From the NCBI GenBank assembly GCA_026120185.1, contig JANUWF010003368.1, forward strand, positions 3,348,001-3,412,000: a stretch of DNA of 64,000 nt, in the 5' to 3' direction. Position numbers and translations under genes: made by a program. Positions within the stretch are counted from its first letter, which is position 1; every line of letters starts with the position of its first letter. Under the pieces are notes generated by a model. That model had not been told where the DNA came from. It made no database searches and saw nothing but the letters and a program-made list of their open reading frames with translations. The stretch is from Voacanga thouarsii (Eukaryota; Streptophyta; Magnoliopsida; Gentianales; Apocynaceae). This document shows positions 37,994-52,065 of this stretch, piece after piece.

Positions 37994-40079
37994 TCCCAAT
38001 AGGTTTGTTCGGGTAAAAAGGTTGATAATGCAGGCTTTTGTGTGCTTAAACAATCTGGAAAAGTTAAGGTTAAAACGGGGTCAAAGTTGGAAGTTATTAA
38101 TTTTCTTTTCAGCATGGCCAAAATTGAGTAAGATTTGGGTAGTTTGGGTTTAGAATTTTTTGCGATTTGTATGAGCCTGATTTTTTGAATGTGCTTAGTG
38201 TATTTCATTTATAACATGTTAAGCTATGTGCCAGCAAAATTTGAGGTCAATCGGAGTGGTTCATATAGGGTTTTTACCTTTAGGAGTTTAGACTATGGTT
38301 GCTGGAAATTGAAGGCAGCTAAGGGGTTTTGTGCTAAATTGCTAAGTTTGATGTAATTTCGTGAGAAATGTTAAAGGGTGGATTTTATGCTTTCTAAGGG
38401 ATTGATAGGATTGATGGAAGGTCTTAGGTGTTGAGTATATGTAGAGTTCATACTTGGTGCTCATTGGTATTATTTGGTGAACAAAGGATAGTATAGGCAT
38501 GATATATGCTTAGGGTGTAATATGGACTTGAATTTTTTTTGGGATGATTTAGGAAGTGCTGTGATTAATTTATATAAACTCCTTGCTAGATTTGGAAGAT
38601 TATCAAGGGTAAGGACCAACTTACTAGAGTTCATACCTTAAGCCTAAGGATAAGGTAAGTTCCCTTACATTCATGAAATCGATTTTATTTTATTATCTTG
38701 GTTTGAAAGAAAGGTTGGTGAGTATCTCTTGCAAACACGAAATGTTAGCACGATAGCTAATTTTTGAAAACTTCTATATTTAGAAACTTCTTATTTTGGA
38801 AACTTTCTACATTTGGGAAACTTCTAATTTTGGAAACTTCTAGATTTAGAAATTTTTACAATATGTCAAGCATGACTTAGGAGCTAAGCATCAAACATTT
38901 TGATTTGTTTTCAATATGCAAGAAATGAATTCTTGATCCTGCATATACTTTTCGAAAATCATAGCATGACTTATTTGAGCATGTGGCTCCTTCTCTATGA
39001 ACACTTGGAATAAATTATTAACTTAAAACCATGCCTTTTAAAGTTTTTGTACGAGTTGAAAAATGTTGTTTGGAATTGTATTGAGCTAATTTTGTAAGAT
39101 CCGCTTTGGAGCCTTATGAATTGTAAAGATTGAATAACGTTGAGTACTCAATGGGGGCTAGACCTTTATACTAACATTTGGTTGGTCTGGGGATATCTCT
39201 CAGCAGGTGGCCACCTTCGAGAGGTTGACTCTTTTCGATCAGGGCGTCAGTATAGAAGATTGAGCCGTCCTCAGCTAGCGACGGGGTTCTAACCGACGGC
39301 CGGAAGTGGTACAGTCGGATTGGATTGAGTGAGAGAGGGAGGAGAATCATTCGGTAGGATGTACACCTACCAAGTGTTGGGGGTCAAGTGCTTCACAGAA
39401 GTGAGAGCCACCTCTATGCCCTTTCATCGCCTGACGGGAGTTATATGCTTCACCTAGTGTGAGAGCCACCTCTGTGCCCTGTCACATTGTCTTGGTTGCT
39501 TTTAATTGATGAACTATTTTCGTGAAACTGTCTAAAGTGTCCTTGGAATTTTATTCAAAGCTGAATATCTTTTTATTATTCATATCTTTCCAAACAAAAT
39601 CCTCTAAGAGTATTTTGCTTCATGACTTCTCACTACTATCTTTCAAGAAGTGAGAATTAAATTTGTAAAGAAAGCATGATAAAGTTTTTGATATACTATT
39701 AGTGCATGCATCATGAAAAGTGTTTTGTTCTCTTAGCCCGACTCACACACGGGGCTTACTGAGATAACCAATCGCACACTATTTTGAACTCATGTTTTCA
39801 GGGTGCCTTAAGTCTTGATCAGTTTGGAAGATCAGTAGCTTGAAGTTTCTGTTATGGAATTTCTTTGTCCATTTGTTGGATATTTACTTTGAATATTAAT
39901 TTTATGTGGGAATTTTTGTATAAGTATTGAAGTTTTTTTTTGGTTAAAATCAAATTTTCCCTTAGACTTTCTTTAAAAGTTTAATTTCTTTTATTCTTTC
40001 GTTATAAAGACCCCTAGTCCAAAGGATGGGGCAGCATCCCCGACCCATTTTGGGTTACGTAAGTAGGTGAGGTGTTGCA
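37994..40079 (+). repeat. Gypsy LTR fragment, plus orientation
   Basis: Reverse-oriented relative of the gypsy LTRs at 22759 and 41253: 'gttgagtactcaatggggg', 'tcagcaggtggccaccttcg', 'acttactgagataacc' and the end 'ccaaaggatggggcagcatc', 'gaggtgttgca' at 40079. It starts abruptly at the border of copia A, so its first half is missing. Gypsy LTR from a more distant subfamily than LTR-1 and LTR-2. Confidence 0.7.
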
Positions 40080-41252
40080 TAAATTAATAAGACTTAAAGG
40101 TTTCATGATATTGCCAATCCTCGGTATTGGCGCCAAAAACTTAGTTGTAATAAACCTCAATGAGCATTGGTATAAGTTTTTAATAATAAACTTCACACTC
40201 TCTCGAGTTATGAGATTTCTTTCCTAAGACTCAATTAATTGGTATCTCTACCTAATTAATCTAACTCAGGAAGCATTACACTCACTTATTACTTAAAAAG
40301 AACTCAGAAGCCCCAATATCCCTATCTCTAGGCAATATTGAAAACCTATTGACTACCAAGTTCTAATTATTCAACTTCTCTCTCTAGTTAATCAAAGGAA
40401 AATAAATATTGGACTAATTAATTTGGTGTTCAACTCCTAACCCCATCTCTCGAAATCATTAAGAGTGAACTAATCAATTGAATAAATTAATCAAGCCCAA
40501 ACAATCAATCCAACATAATAATGCCCATGTAGTCAAATATAAGATATTAGAATTCAATACATCATAACAATAACTCAATACAAGAATATAGATTAGGGTT
40601 CATCCCTCAAACTAAACTAAAATCATATAAAAATCAACATTGTTAAAGTGTATTACAAAGAAAAAGAAAGAATTTCACTCATAGACAAGATCTTGAACCT
40701 TTTTTTCCTTGAATTTTCTTGAACAACCTTTTTTTTCTTCTCATTGCTTTTCCAAGATTTTCCCTTTCTTGGTATTTCTTTGAGCTCCCTAAGGGATCTC
40801 TTGGTTGCTAGCCGACCAAGGATGATTATTTAGGGTTTATAATGTGGTATTTATAGTGTACATTGGAAAGAAATGAAGAAAGTCACAGAAAAATATGGAT
40901 CTGTGCATTTTTGTAGCAAGGGGCGACTCAGAGAAGGGAAACATCCCTAAACCAGGTGGCCTAGGGAAGTTCCACTTCTCTAGCTTGGCGTGCTTTTGCA
41001 ATATTTTAGGTAGCCTAGGGAAGTATACCACTATTAATTTTTCTCCTGGCATGAATTGTTTGTGCCTAGGTGACCTAGGGAGGTTTCTTCTCCCTGGGCC
41101 GCCATTTTGCTAGACAATTGTATTCTATTTATACTCATTATTTTTCCTATTCATCATTTTCATCTCCAATTGGTATTTTTCTTATTTCCTACAAGGACAA
41201 GATGAAAAGGGTGTGGTAAGTAGTGATTTGCATAAGAATTTATCACAATCAA
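40080..41252 (+). repeat. Family X copy (X-b), left part
   Basis: Aligns with 46980-48060: 'cactctctcgagttatgaga', 'gaagccccaatatcc', 'ggactaattaatttggtgtt', then the 'cctagggaagt' array at 40915-41110. The right part resumes at 45586 after the inserted gypsy LTR. No coding sequence. Confidence 0.75.
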
Positions 41253-43578
41253 TGTAACACCCCACTATCTAGGCCCGCCAAGACCGGGGATATTGCCTCG
41301 TCCAAAGGACAAGGGGTCTTTATAACTAGGTCACACAAATAAAATAGCGGAATAAAAATAATACTTTAACTTAAAATTTATTACATCCCAAGAATAAATC
41401 CAAGAATAAATCCATGAATTCCTAAAACAAATCCATAAGTAAAATTATCCACTCTCAACTCCCTAAGGCAACACATAAAAATAAATTCTCTTTCAAGGTA
41501 GATAACACTAGCTACTTATCCCCACAGCAGGATCGACCTGAAATCATGGTAAAAAGGTGATGAGACAGAAATCTCAGTAAGTCTGTGTGTGCTTTGAGTG
41601 TCCAATGGAAATAGTTCATGAATGAAAAGTATAAAACCTTTATAAGAGAAATACTGGCAAGCAATAAACATTAGTCAAAAGCAAGAGTGGTGTTTTGGCT
41701 TTTTCAACCATACATAATCAATAAAATCAACCACTCAAAAGAAATGATCATGGATTACCACACGTTAGGCCCCATAACCGGTCAGAATGCCAATACTTTG
41801 TGTAAACTGACAAAAAAGGTAGGTGATCGGCCTACCGGGCAAGATACTCCTCATTCTCTATACCTAAACAACAATCGGGTGTCCATTCCGGCAAAACACA
41901 ATCATTTGACTGAAGAATAAACAACTGCTAGCTCGGATCGACACGACCTACTGGACTGACATCTTATCCGGGAAGGACTCACCCCTCAGAGGTGGCCACC
42001 TACTGAGAGACTTATCCTAACCCTTCAAAGACTAGTTCTAGTAGTCCACCCTTATTGAGTACTCAACGATGTATCCCACTTGGGAGAAAATGAACAAAAC
42101 ACCGTTCCACAAGGAAAAGCAATTAAGGGTTTCCAAAGTCTTTGTCAAATTCAGTTTTGGAAAGAGTTTTGAGATTGAGTAAAATTGCTTATTGATTTTC
42201 AAATAATTTGTTTGTCTGAAAAAAAGAAAGAAGTTAATCCTCAATTGCCTTTGCAGAACTGAGTGTCCATGCACTCTATATTTGGCTTGCCATAATAAAT
42301 ATTTTACATCAATTAGGTTTTATGCAGGAGCTTACCTGATCCTTACTCACAATAAAAGGTCTCCAACAGCTGACCTAACTCCGCATGGGCAAATACAAAC
42401 TACAATCAAACTCAAGCCAAAATCCACTTTCTCAATTTAAAACAACTCAACTCACTATTACCATGATCCTAGTGTCCCAAGCTTTAAGGCCAAACAATAA
42501 ATAAATAGGTTTATAAGCTAAGCCTAATTTGATATTTAAAATAGTTAAGGTTTTGAGAAATAAGTACTAATAAGTTGAATGTTTAAATCTTGCTAAGAAA
42601 AATTTAGAGTTTATTTGATGAAGAGCCCTAGGTGGTATTAGGTAAAATAATGATTTATTAATAATTTAGTTGTTAGAAAATAATTGATAACTAAAATTAG
42701 TTGAAAATAAATTTAATGAGTCTTGCTTGAAAAATAATAAATAAATTTTTTAATGAGTTTTGATTAAAAGATAATAATTAAATTTTTAGTAATAAATATT
42801 TTACTAATTATGATTATTTCCATAAAAGGCTTTAGTTAATTTCATTATTTTATATAATTTCTACATATATATATATATATATATTATTTTTCTAGCAAAA
42901 GCTATTATTTATTTGACTAAAATATCCTTATTATATATAATAATCCAAATTTACCCCTCCTAGGGTTTTTTCGAAATTACTAGCAAAATCATATTATGAA
43001 ATATTTTATTCATGAAATAAAAATTAGCTTTGGGACAACTAGGTCGTGATCATATTTCTATGGCTAACCACAATCACGAACATATGCAATCATTCAATTC
43101 ATCAACTCATCCAAATCATGCATATAAGTATAGATCTAGACTTACTAAGGTATGATCTAACCTTTACTAGCATGAATATAATCATGGCTTTAATAATCAC
43201 ACAAGAATATAAATCATATTCATCATAGATGACATAATCTCTAGCATACTTGATCATGGAGACATGCATTAAACCTCAAAACATCATACAATCAACCAAG
43301 ATAACCAATCCATGCATAAATCCCACCTCCAACATATTCATACATATATTCATGGTTCAATCTCAACTCATCACAACAATATATACTCAACCTATTCATG
43401 ATTCATCTTCTATCAACATCATCCTAGAGACATGAATCTAGAATTTAAAAGAAGGGTTAAAAGGCTTACTTGATTGATGAATACCTTGAAGGAGTTTCAA
43501 ATGAATCTCAACCCTTAGATGTTTAAATCCATCCAAAGAAGATGAAGGAAGCATGGCCATGGAGAAGAAGCCATTCGG

Positions 43579-43642
<64 letters not shown>

Positions 43643-45585
43643 AAGAAGAAAGTCCATTAGCATGCTTAAACACATATATGTTCATTAGAGATTGAAGATG
43701 AGCAAAGATGAAATCGATTGAATAAACCTACCTTGAAGGTGTTCTTGAGCCTTCACAAAATTTCTGGTTTTTGATCCAAAAGTGCGAGTTGGATTTTGGA
43801 TTTTGATGTTAAAAATGGTATGGATGGATTCACGGTAGTGTATGGATGAAATCTGAAATTTTTAGAAGAAGTTTGAAGTGATTTGGAGCGGTATTAGGTG
43901 AAAGGAAGGAGTAGGTGTTCTTGGTGTGCTATGTGTTCTTGAAGGTTGAAGAGAATAGAGAGCTTTTGGGATTGGAGGCTACCGAATTTCGGTAGGGTTT
44001 AGGGCTGCCAAATTTCTTGTAGGGCTTGGTAGATGATTTTCTGGTTTGGAAGGGAAAATGAAAGGTTAGTTGTTGAAATCCTTGAAGAATATTTTTGGGA
44101 AGCAAATTTGGAAACTAAATATACAAAAATATCTTTGATTATTGGAGAGCTTTTGGAATGCTGCCATGGCCGATTGCTTGTGCAGTATTTCGGCTGGATG
44201 AAAGCTGGTTGAGGGAGGCTAAGGGTGGCTAAAAATAAGGAGTATAATGGTGAAGGGAAGGTCTGGTTGTTTGAGGGATATTTTATGGAAGGTTGTAAAA
44301 TTATGGTGGCTGGAATTTTGGTAACTAATCAAGCATGATTGCAGTAATTTTTTTGGAAATCTTTTAGGGCAGCCATGATTGGATTTTCATGCAGAAGGTT
44401 GGGGAAGACAATAGAGTTCAGTTCATGGCTGTTTAAGGGAAGACTGTATAGAAAATTGGAGGAGTTTCGGCTAGGGTTGAATAATGAAACAAGGCTGGAA
44501 AAATCACTGTACAGAATTTCGCAAGGCTAGAATTTTCTGGGCAGTTTTCGGCTGCCCTTTTCCAGTCGGCTTGCAAGGGGATTTTAGGGGCTTTCAAGGC
44601 TGGTTTCCATCCTTCTTTATAGAGGAAAAACGTGGCTAAGATTCTGAACAAAAGCTGAAATAAAACAGCTTGGTTTCGGACATCCAAAGCTGCGATTTTG
44701 CCTAGGGATTTTCCTGGTTTTGCACAGCCTTTATGCAGTCCAAAAATGGTCAGAAAAGTCCAGGTTTTAAGCTGATCAAAAGGGTCATTTTCTGGCAGTA
44801 TTTAGGAGGGAATAATGGCTAAAAATCTCGACACCTTGAAGGCACAAGAAGCTGGAAAAATTTCAGTTCTATGCATGAAGGAAAATGAACCTAGCTAGAG
44901 TGAAGTTTTAGAAAGTTCACTAGGGAAATTTAATTCTCTTGAAATCCATCCCCCTCTTCCATGGTTTTGGTCCATAGGATGTCTTTTACTAAGACATTTT
45001 TAACCTTCAAAGCCACAACACATTTTTGGAATTTTTCTAGAATAAAATTGGCTTGAACAAATTGAACATCCTAATGGATTGAGAAATAGGAAAAGTTAAG
45101 GATCAAGAGGAAATAAATTCCCTTTAGGAATTTTGTGTAGGGCAAAAGAGTAAGATTAGGATTCTCCTATCATGTCTCTCTTAGGACAACATCTCTACCC
45201 TACTCCAAGCACCTAAGGTCAAAAGTAATACTTCCCAAGCAAAAATAAAATTTAACCAAGCTAAAGCTCCTATGATGGAATTTGAACCCAAAACCTCAAA
45301 AATTAATTCTAAGGCTTTAACCACTAAACCACAACAACTCTTGTTCTTATTTTCCTTCTAAAAATATTTTTCCTATTTAATCCTCAAGCTATCTCCCTAT
45401 TTTCACCTCAAGTAAAAATTACCATTTTGCCCTTCTCACTCAATACTCACAATCAAGCCTTCGAGACAATAAAATATAAATCCAAAGCACATAAAATCAT
45501 ATAAAAATATATTTAAACATACAATAAAATATAATATGCATCCCAACCCCCTTACTCTAAGGTTGGTTTTGATTGGGGTTTCACA
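41253..45585 (-). mobile_element. Gypsy solo LTR, 4.3 kb (LTR-2)
   Basis: TGTAACACCCC..GGGGTTTCACA, 4333 bp, close relative of LTR-1. It is flanked by ATCAA (41248-41252) and ATCTA (45586-45590), a target-site duplication with one mismatch, and X sequence resumes on both sides; hence a solo LTR inserted into X-b. It contains a (GA)n tract of about 56 bp at 43584-43639, where LTR-1 has only about 10 bp (25084-25093). Confidence 0.9.
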
Positions 45586-46490
45586 ATCTAAGTACAGAAA
45601 CACTAAAAAATATGTATATGATAAGCCTTTATCACATATCCCACACTTAATCTTTGCTTTTCCTCCAGTAAATCACACTTATTCACAAAATAAATAATTA
45701 ACTAATGTACAAATTAAGCACCCTATATTTATTCACAAGGACAAAGAATAACTAATTTACAAGTAAGATGAAAAATATTCTACATAGCGTTGTAGATGAG
45801 TTTACAATAACAACTTAGCATAAATGTAATAAGGCCAAAATGGTAAAGAGATTATTTCTTTTTCCACCTTAGAATTCATCTCAAGACCAATATATCCAAG
45901 TTAATCTCAACAAGTTTATACCAAAAAAATGTGATTCACTCTATTTCTCCAATCAAGAATTCAAACAAAGTGATTCATATGAGATAAGATAAAACAACCC
46001 ACTCAAGTCTCGTGGCTTACCCCAAGTACGTACAAATAATACAACACACTATGCTTTGATACAATAATACACTTCAATTTAAACTGGCAAAGTAGGAGCC
46101 TCTCATTTTTCATCATTTTTCTTTCTATAAAGGGAATGCATTTATAGTGATTTTAACTTAAATGCTCTTTTGCTTCCTTTACATTTTTTATTTTTGCATT
46201 TTTTATTTTGCTTTTCATTTATTTTTCATCACACATTGTTTTTTATTATAGGACATGCCTTTTGCATTCCTAGAGCCTTTTTTATCCTAATTTCGGTAGG
46301 TGCATTAAGTAACCTTCCTCTTGCTTCTATTTACCTTTTTATTGTTAGTTATTTTGGAGATGCTATGGTGTTTTAGGAAGGTATAGTGCTCATGTATTGG
46401 TGGTTGGTATTGTGAAAATATTTTGAGTTTCTTTTCAATAAGCCACTAAGTCCTTGATTCTTCACTTTTTCTTTTCATTCATTGAGTTTA
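45586..46490 (+). repeat. Family X copy (X-b), right part
   Basis: Matches 15470-15905 and then 17666-18050, i.e. the X-a copy without its solo LTR. It thus serves as the empty-site reference for the copia C insertion. No gene. Confidence 0.75.

Positions 46491-46491
<1 letters not shown>

Positions 46492-46581
<90 letters not shown>
46492..46581. repeat. (GT)n microsatellite
   Basis: About 45 uninterrupted GT units. The His-Thr frame on the minus strand is an artefact of the repeat. Confidence 0.97.
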
Positions 46582-46584
<3 letters not shown>

Positions 46585-47746
46585 TGTATATTAGTTCTAG
46601 TGCTTTGTTAAAAACTTGTTTTTTGTTTTTTTGTGCATTAGAAATAGTATAAACAATCCACAAAAATTGAATTTTAAATCAAAATGCTAAGAACTAAAGC
46701 CACACATATGGGCAAGTATACCCATCGCATAGTATAGGAAATAGCAAGTATCGAATCCATGGAAACTTAGCAATTACCACAACTTTTCTCTAATCTCATT
46801 GTCTAGCCGAAATGAATATAGAGATAAAGTAAATAAAACTAACTAAACTAAACTACTACAATAGAGAGTGCATCGGACCCACACGAAAAAGTCACAGGGA
46901 TAATCAAGGAGTAAGAATACGGGAAAGACTATGTACAAGAAGAAATCCCCAAAAATAATGTCAAGTAAAGAGTATACCGCTACGTTTATCGAATCCCAAT
47001 TCGAGCACCGGTATGAGTTCTCAAGAATAAATTTTACTTTCTCTTGAGTTATGGGATTTCTTTTCTAAAGCTTAATTAATTAGTATCTCTCCCTAATCAA
47101 TCTAACCCAAAGAGGCATTATACTCAGTCATCATGCAAAAAGTACTCGGAAGCCCCAATATCCATATCTCTAGGCAATATCGAAAACCTATTAACTATCA
47201 AGTTCTAATCCTTCAACCCTCTCTCGAGTTAATCAAAAGACAACAAATATTGGATTAATTAATTTGGTGTTCAACTCCTAACCCTATCTCTCGAATTCAT
47301 TAAGAATGAACCAATCAATTGAACAAATCAATTAAGCCCAAACAATCAATCCAACATAATAATGTCCAAGTAATCAAATAAAACATATTAGAATCTAACA
47401 AATTATAGTAATAATTCAATACAAAAACATAGATTAGGGTTCATTCCTAAAATACAACTAAATCATATAAATCTTAACATTGTTAAAATGTAAAACAAAG
47501 AAAAAGAGAGAACTTCATTCATAGACAAGATCTTGAACTTCGTCTTCCTTGGACTTCCTTGAACAATCCCTTTTTCTTTTCCTTTCTTCTCCAAGATATT
47601 CCCTTTCTTGGTGTTTCTTTTTATAGAAAAAAATAAAGAAAATTGCAAAAAATGTGGATCTGCACGTTTCTGTAGCAAGTGGGTAGCCTAAGTTTTTGCC
47701 TGGGTGCTATTTTGAAATGTTCTGGGTGGCCCATAACTTCCCGAGA

Positions 47747-47780
<34 letters not shown>

Positions 47781-48060
47781 GTACAAGAAAAGGTGCTAGG
47801 CGGCCTAGGGAGGTAGACACCCAGAATATTTCAAAGACAGCCCAGGGAAGTATAATTTTCCTGGGCTGCCAAGTTTGTTCTCTTAGGCTGCCATCCTTAT
47901 TCTCCTAGGTGGCCTAGGGAGGTGGACCCTGGGCCACTTGCTTTTCTTCCCTTGGCATTCTTGTTTCTTCTAGGTGGCCTAGGGAACTTTGATTTCCCTT
48001 TGCCGATTTTATTCTTTTCACTGGGCATCCCTTTGAACTCTAGGCAGCCTGGGGAAGCTT
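46582..48060 (+). repeat. Family X copy (X-c)
   Basis: Starts with 'aattttaaatcaaaatgcta' and 'acacatatgggcaagtatac', then 'gagtgcatcggacccacac' and the Leu/Ile-like AT-rich core shared with X-b. It ends in the array 'gcggcctagggaggtag' (47690-48060), which is the inverse of 15083-15450. A (TA)n run lies at 47751-47777. Its long untranslated character and borders suggest LTR or leader DNA of a retroelement. Confidence 0.65.
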
Positions 48061-49104
48061 CCTGATGTGTTAAATTTGGGTATATAAAAATCATGCAATT
48101 TTGTATCCATTCCCAATCAAGTTTAAATTAAAATATTAATCCCAAATTACACATATGAGTAAGTGCAGTCATCATTAAGCATAATATAGGGTGTTAATGA
48201 GTATCGATCATCAAGGAACAAGTATACACTAATAACTTTTCATTCAATATGTAACCTACTCATTAGATTGATAAAGAGTAAAACAAAAAAAATGAAAATA
48301 AAGACAAAATGTATACATAACTCTTGAAGAGAAATACATGTGATTAAATAGTTATTCTTGAGAACATGAAGTGACCTATCCAACACTTATCACAACCAAT
48401 CATTGTCTTAGCATCATAAAGGAATAAAGATAGAATCCATTTCTTTCCCAATCCATGGAATAAATATTTCCTGATTAAATTAGCAGATTTTCCAATCAAA
48501 CTAACATAACCAAAGAAATGCATTAAACTCATTCCTCATTACTATTCTAGGAAATATAAATATAAAATTAGTCAATAACTTTATGCTCTAGGAGAAATTA
48601 ACTAACGTTTGATTATTTAGGTTTAATTCTTAACCTTCTTTCCCAATCCAATTAAGATAACAATTAGCAGATTTTCCAATCAAATCAACATAACCAAAGA
48701 AATGCATTAAACTCATTCCTCATTACTATTCTAGGCAATATAAATATAAAATTAGCCAATAACTTTATGCTCTAGGAGAAATTAACTAACGTTTGATTAT
48801 TTGGGTTTAATTCTTAACCTTCTTTCCCAATCTAATTAAGATAAAAATTATATAGAATTAATTAAATTGAACTCAATCTAACTTTGTTTCCCAAGTCTAT
48901 TAGAAAGAATTCAACTCCATCAATCTACCAAATAAAAGCAAGTAATCAAATACCAAGAAAAACAATCGATTGATCAAAGATTAAATATATTACAATATCA
49001 TGAATCCAAAAAATAACATTCAATTAAAATTAAAACATTAATCTCATCATTGTTCAAAGAGAAAGAAAACCAAAGTCTTAGAAAAAACTCATAGATAAGC
49101 CATT
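48061..49104 (+). repeat. Family X-related copy (X-d) with a 184-bp tandem duplication
   Basis: The left border 'caatcaagtttaaattaaaa', 'aattacacatatgagtaagt' repeats that of X-c and X-a. Within it, 48481-48664 and 48665-48848 are direct copies with a few mismatches ('tagcagattttccaatcaaa' starts each unit). The copia B LTR interrupts it at 49105. Confidence 0.7.
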
Positions 49105-50883
49105 TGAAGGATCAAAATGGAAACAATCAAAGAAAACGCAGCGGAATTTTTTTTTTTTAGTTTTTCGAGCCACATCTAGGAGAGAGTACTTACTTTTCTT
49201 TATTGGTTGCGAATTAACTAATGTAGGGATGGGTTGAACTGGAACTTCTTCTTGCGTTGGAGGGGGAGAAGGAGCCGCCTGCTATTCAACTAGAACTTTT
49301 GCCAATCTTCTACTCCACGCATTAAGTGTCTCCAAGCTTCTTCTCTTTGTCTTTTGGAGTATGACTCTATCTTACTCTTAGTGTTAACTTGGTGAGAGCT
49401 ACTTTTGGATAATCAAAACACACTCTACTATAGAGAGAGAAGAGAAAGGACAAAGGACCAAAGAGAGAGGAGAGGAGACGACACACACTCCAGAGAAGAA
49501 AACTCACAAGAACAACATTGTTATTTTTTCCTCCTCATATCACTATACTCGGCCAGCCTAGGGCTTTCTCAAGCCCTAATGGGTTAGGTGCCGTGCTCAA
49601 AAACTAATCTAAGATTGGTCCAATCATCTTAATTAATTAATTATCTTTTCTAGGCCTCATTAAAAACCTAAGACTAATTAATTAATTCTAATTAGACTCT
49701 TAATATATGTCAACATATGTTAGCCCAATTAATTAATTTATTTTAGTCCAATTCTCTTAATTAATTAATTATCTTTTCTGGGCCTTATCAAAACCCATGA
49801 CTAATTAATTAATTCTAATTGGACTCTTAGAATAAATTTTATTTCTATTCTAAATAATTATCTATTAAGCCCAGATTTTGTCTAAACAACACCAAGGTAA
49901 CTTGAGCTACCTCGGGGACCAAGAGATATATTCATAGCTACTAAAATGACTAAAATGCCCTTACTATTAAATAGCCTCATTTTATCATTTTAAATATTTT
50001 CATTTATTACTATATGAAAATATTGACCCCAAGAATAATATTACTAAAGTAATGTCTCTGACCTACAGGTGAAATGACGAAAATACCCCTTTATGTAACA
50101 CCCATCAATGAGACAGGATAAATGTACTAACACCCATCTCAAAGATATCTACCATCTTTAGATCTCTAGTTCGGTAATCCATGACTCACTTGAATGTACT
50201 TGCTTATTATTGGAAGCTACCTAAAAACACACATTCTATAGTCACGTTCCTAGGGCCCTGGATCATTAGATTATCCTAGACAATCACAAGGGGTGATTTA
50301 ACCTCACTAAATGAAGCATAACTCTATTGCATGAGTCCATCTTAACTAATTAGAGCAATACATCCAACATGCAAGGATATTGATTTCATAAAAGAAATCT
50401 CACCTAATATACATTAAAGTACAAAACCCTAACTTCGCCAGACCACCAACTCATACTCAAGTAAGAAGGTATCTGTCCACGCTGTAGCAGTAATAGTCTG
50501 GTCTCTACAATTATAGTACTTTAAGATAGACCACTACTATAGGTCTAGTTCTACGTATTCGAAATACGCTTATGCCAATGATGTGAGTGAACTACCCACT
50601 GATTCAAGGTAAATCATTCCTCGTTAGAAATCATGGCATAATAGTCTTACCTTGATGAAATGCCTAGTCCATCAAACGACTAAGAATTTAATTTTACTCG
50701 TATGACATGTACACATGGTTTATACCTTACTGTGAAGAACAACACAATACATAGACCATCACTAGTCATAATTGGACCTTTAAATATGCAATAATATAAG
50801 AACAAACTAAATTGAATGAATAAACATTTTATTACAATATGTTTACACAAAATACATAATCTTTGAGGGCATACTTTCCAACA
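49105..50883 (-). mobile_element. Copia B 3' LTR
   Basis: TGAAGGATCAAAA on the left and CTTTCCAACA on the right (TGTTGGAAAG..GATCCTTCA on the minus strand), 1779 bp, close relative of the copia C solo LTR. Minus-strand polypurine tract AAGTGGGAGAT adjoins at 50884-50894. The flank left of it is CCATT (49100-49104). The partner flank and 5' LTR lie outside the window, beyond CACTA-2. Confidence 0.9.
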
Positions 50884-51595
50884 ATCTCCCACTTGCACTA
50901 CAAAGACTAAGAAAGTCCACAAGTGCCTACCCCTATGACATTTAAGTGTTAGTGAAACATATTTTCTATCAAAGGCTTGGTAAAGAAATCCGCTTGATTG
51001 TTGAGTGAGAAAATCTGATCGACCACAATCTCCTGTTTCTGGATGAACTCTCAGATATAGTGATACTTCCTCTTTATATGCTTGCCCTTCCTACAGTTTC
51101 GAGATTCCTTGCATTGTGACATTGCTCCAGAGTTATCACAATAAATGGTGACAGGCCTATCCATGTGTAGTACTACTCCAAGTTCTATGAGGAACTTCCG
51201 GAGCCACAAAACTTCTTTAGAAGCCTCTGAAGTAGTAACATACTCAGCTTCCATGGTAGAATAGCAATGCAAGATTGCTTGATACTTCTCCATGAAATAG
51301 CTCTTCTAGATAAAGTAAAGACATATCCACTAGTGAATTTTCTTTCATCTTTATCTGCCTGGAAGTCTGAGTTTGTGTAACCGGTATAAACCAAATCATC
51401 AGCACGATATACAATAATATAATCTCTCGTTTCCTTGAGATATTTGAGTATATGGTTTACGGCTTGCTAGTAAGCTTCTCCTGGGTTTGACTGATATCTA
51501 CTAACCATGCCTACTGTGAAGCAGATATCTGGCCTAGTACAAAGCATAACATACATGAGACTATCCACAGCTGAAGCATAAGGAATCCTACTCAT
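50884..51595 (-). pseudogene. Copia B RT end and RNase H, cut by CACTA-2
   Basis: Read downward: 'RPDICF'-like RT end near 51530, 'YTNSDFQADKDERKFTSGYV', a frameshift near 51290, 'TMEAEYVTTSEASKEVLWLR', 'YCDNSGAMSQ' and 'DFFTKPL'-like tail. It equals the copia A region 30690-31380, but keeps Trp and Gln where copia A has stops. At 51595 the polyprotein stops in mid-domain ('SRIPYA' on the minus strand) exactly where CACTACAAAAAAAC begins. The rest of pol and gag should lie beyond the right end of the window. Confidence 0.9.
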
Positions 51596-52065
51596 CACTA
51601 CAAAAAAACAAGACAAATACGACGGTCGCAAAACAATTGTAATAGGCTAACTAATACGATGGTTTGGTAATTATCGTATTAGTGAGGGTTTATACGACAG
51701 TTGAAGTAAAACCGCCGTATTTGTTCGCAAAATACGACGGTTTAGAGTAACCGTCGCAATAGATTAGGACAAATATGACGGTTTACAAGAACCATTGCAA
51801 TAGATTAGGATAAATACAACGGTTTATAAGAATCGTCGCAATAGAGCAGGCCAAATATGATGGTTTACATGACCATCGCAATAGATTATGACAAATACGA
51901 TGGTTTACTCTTACCGTCGCAATAGAATAGGCCAAATACGACAGTTTACATGAACCATCGCAATAGATTAGGACAAATATGACGTCGCAATAGAGCATGT
52001 CAAATATGACAGTTTAAATGAACTGTCGCAATAGATGTCCTAATACGACGGTTACTAAAACTGTC
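51596..52065 (+). repeat. CACTA-2 left TIR and subterminal repeats
   Basis: About ten units of 'aaatacgacggttta' alternating with 'aaccgtcgcaatag', giving short inverted repeats spaced 40-50 bp. Such arrays bind the transposase in plant CACTA elements. Confidence 0.85.

Noticed and set aside
46475..46663. His-Thr repeat frame
   Set aside because: Read-through of the (GT)n microsatellite on the other strand.
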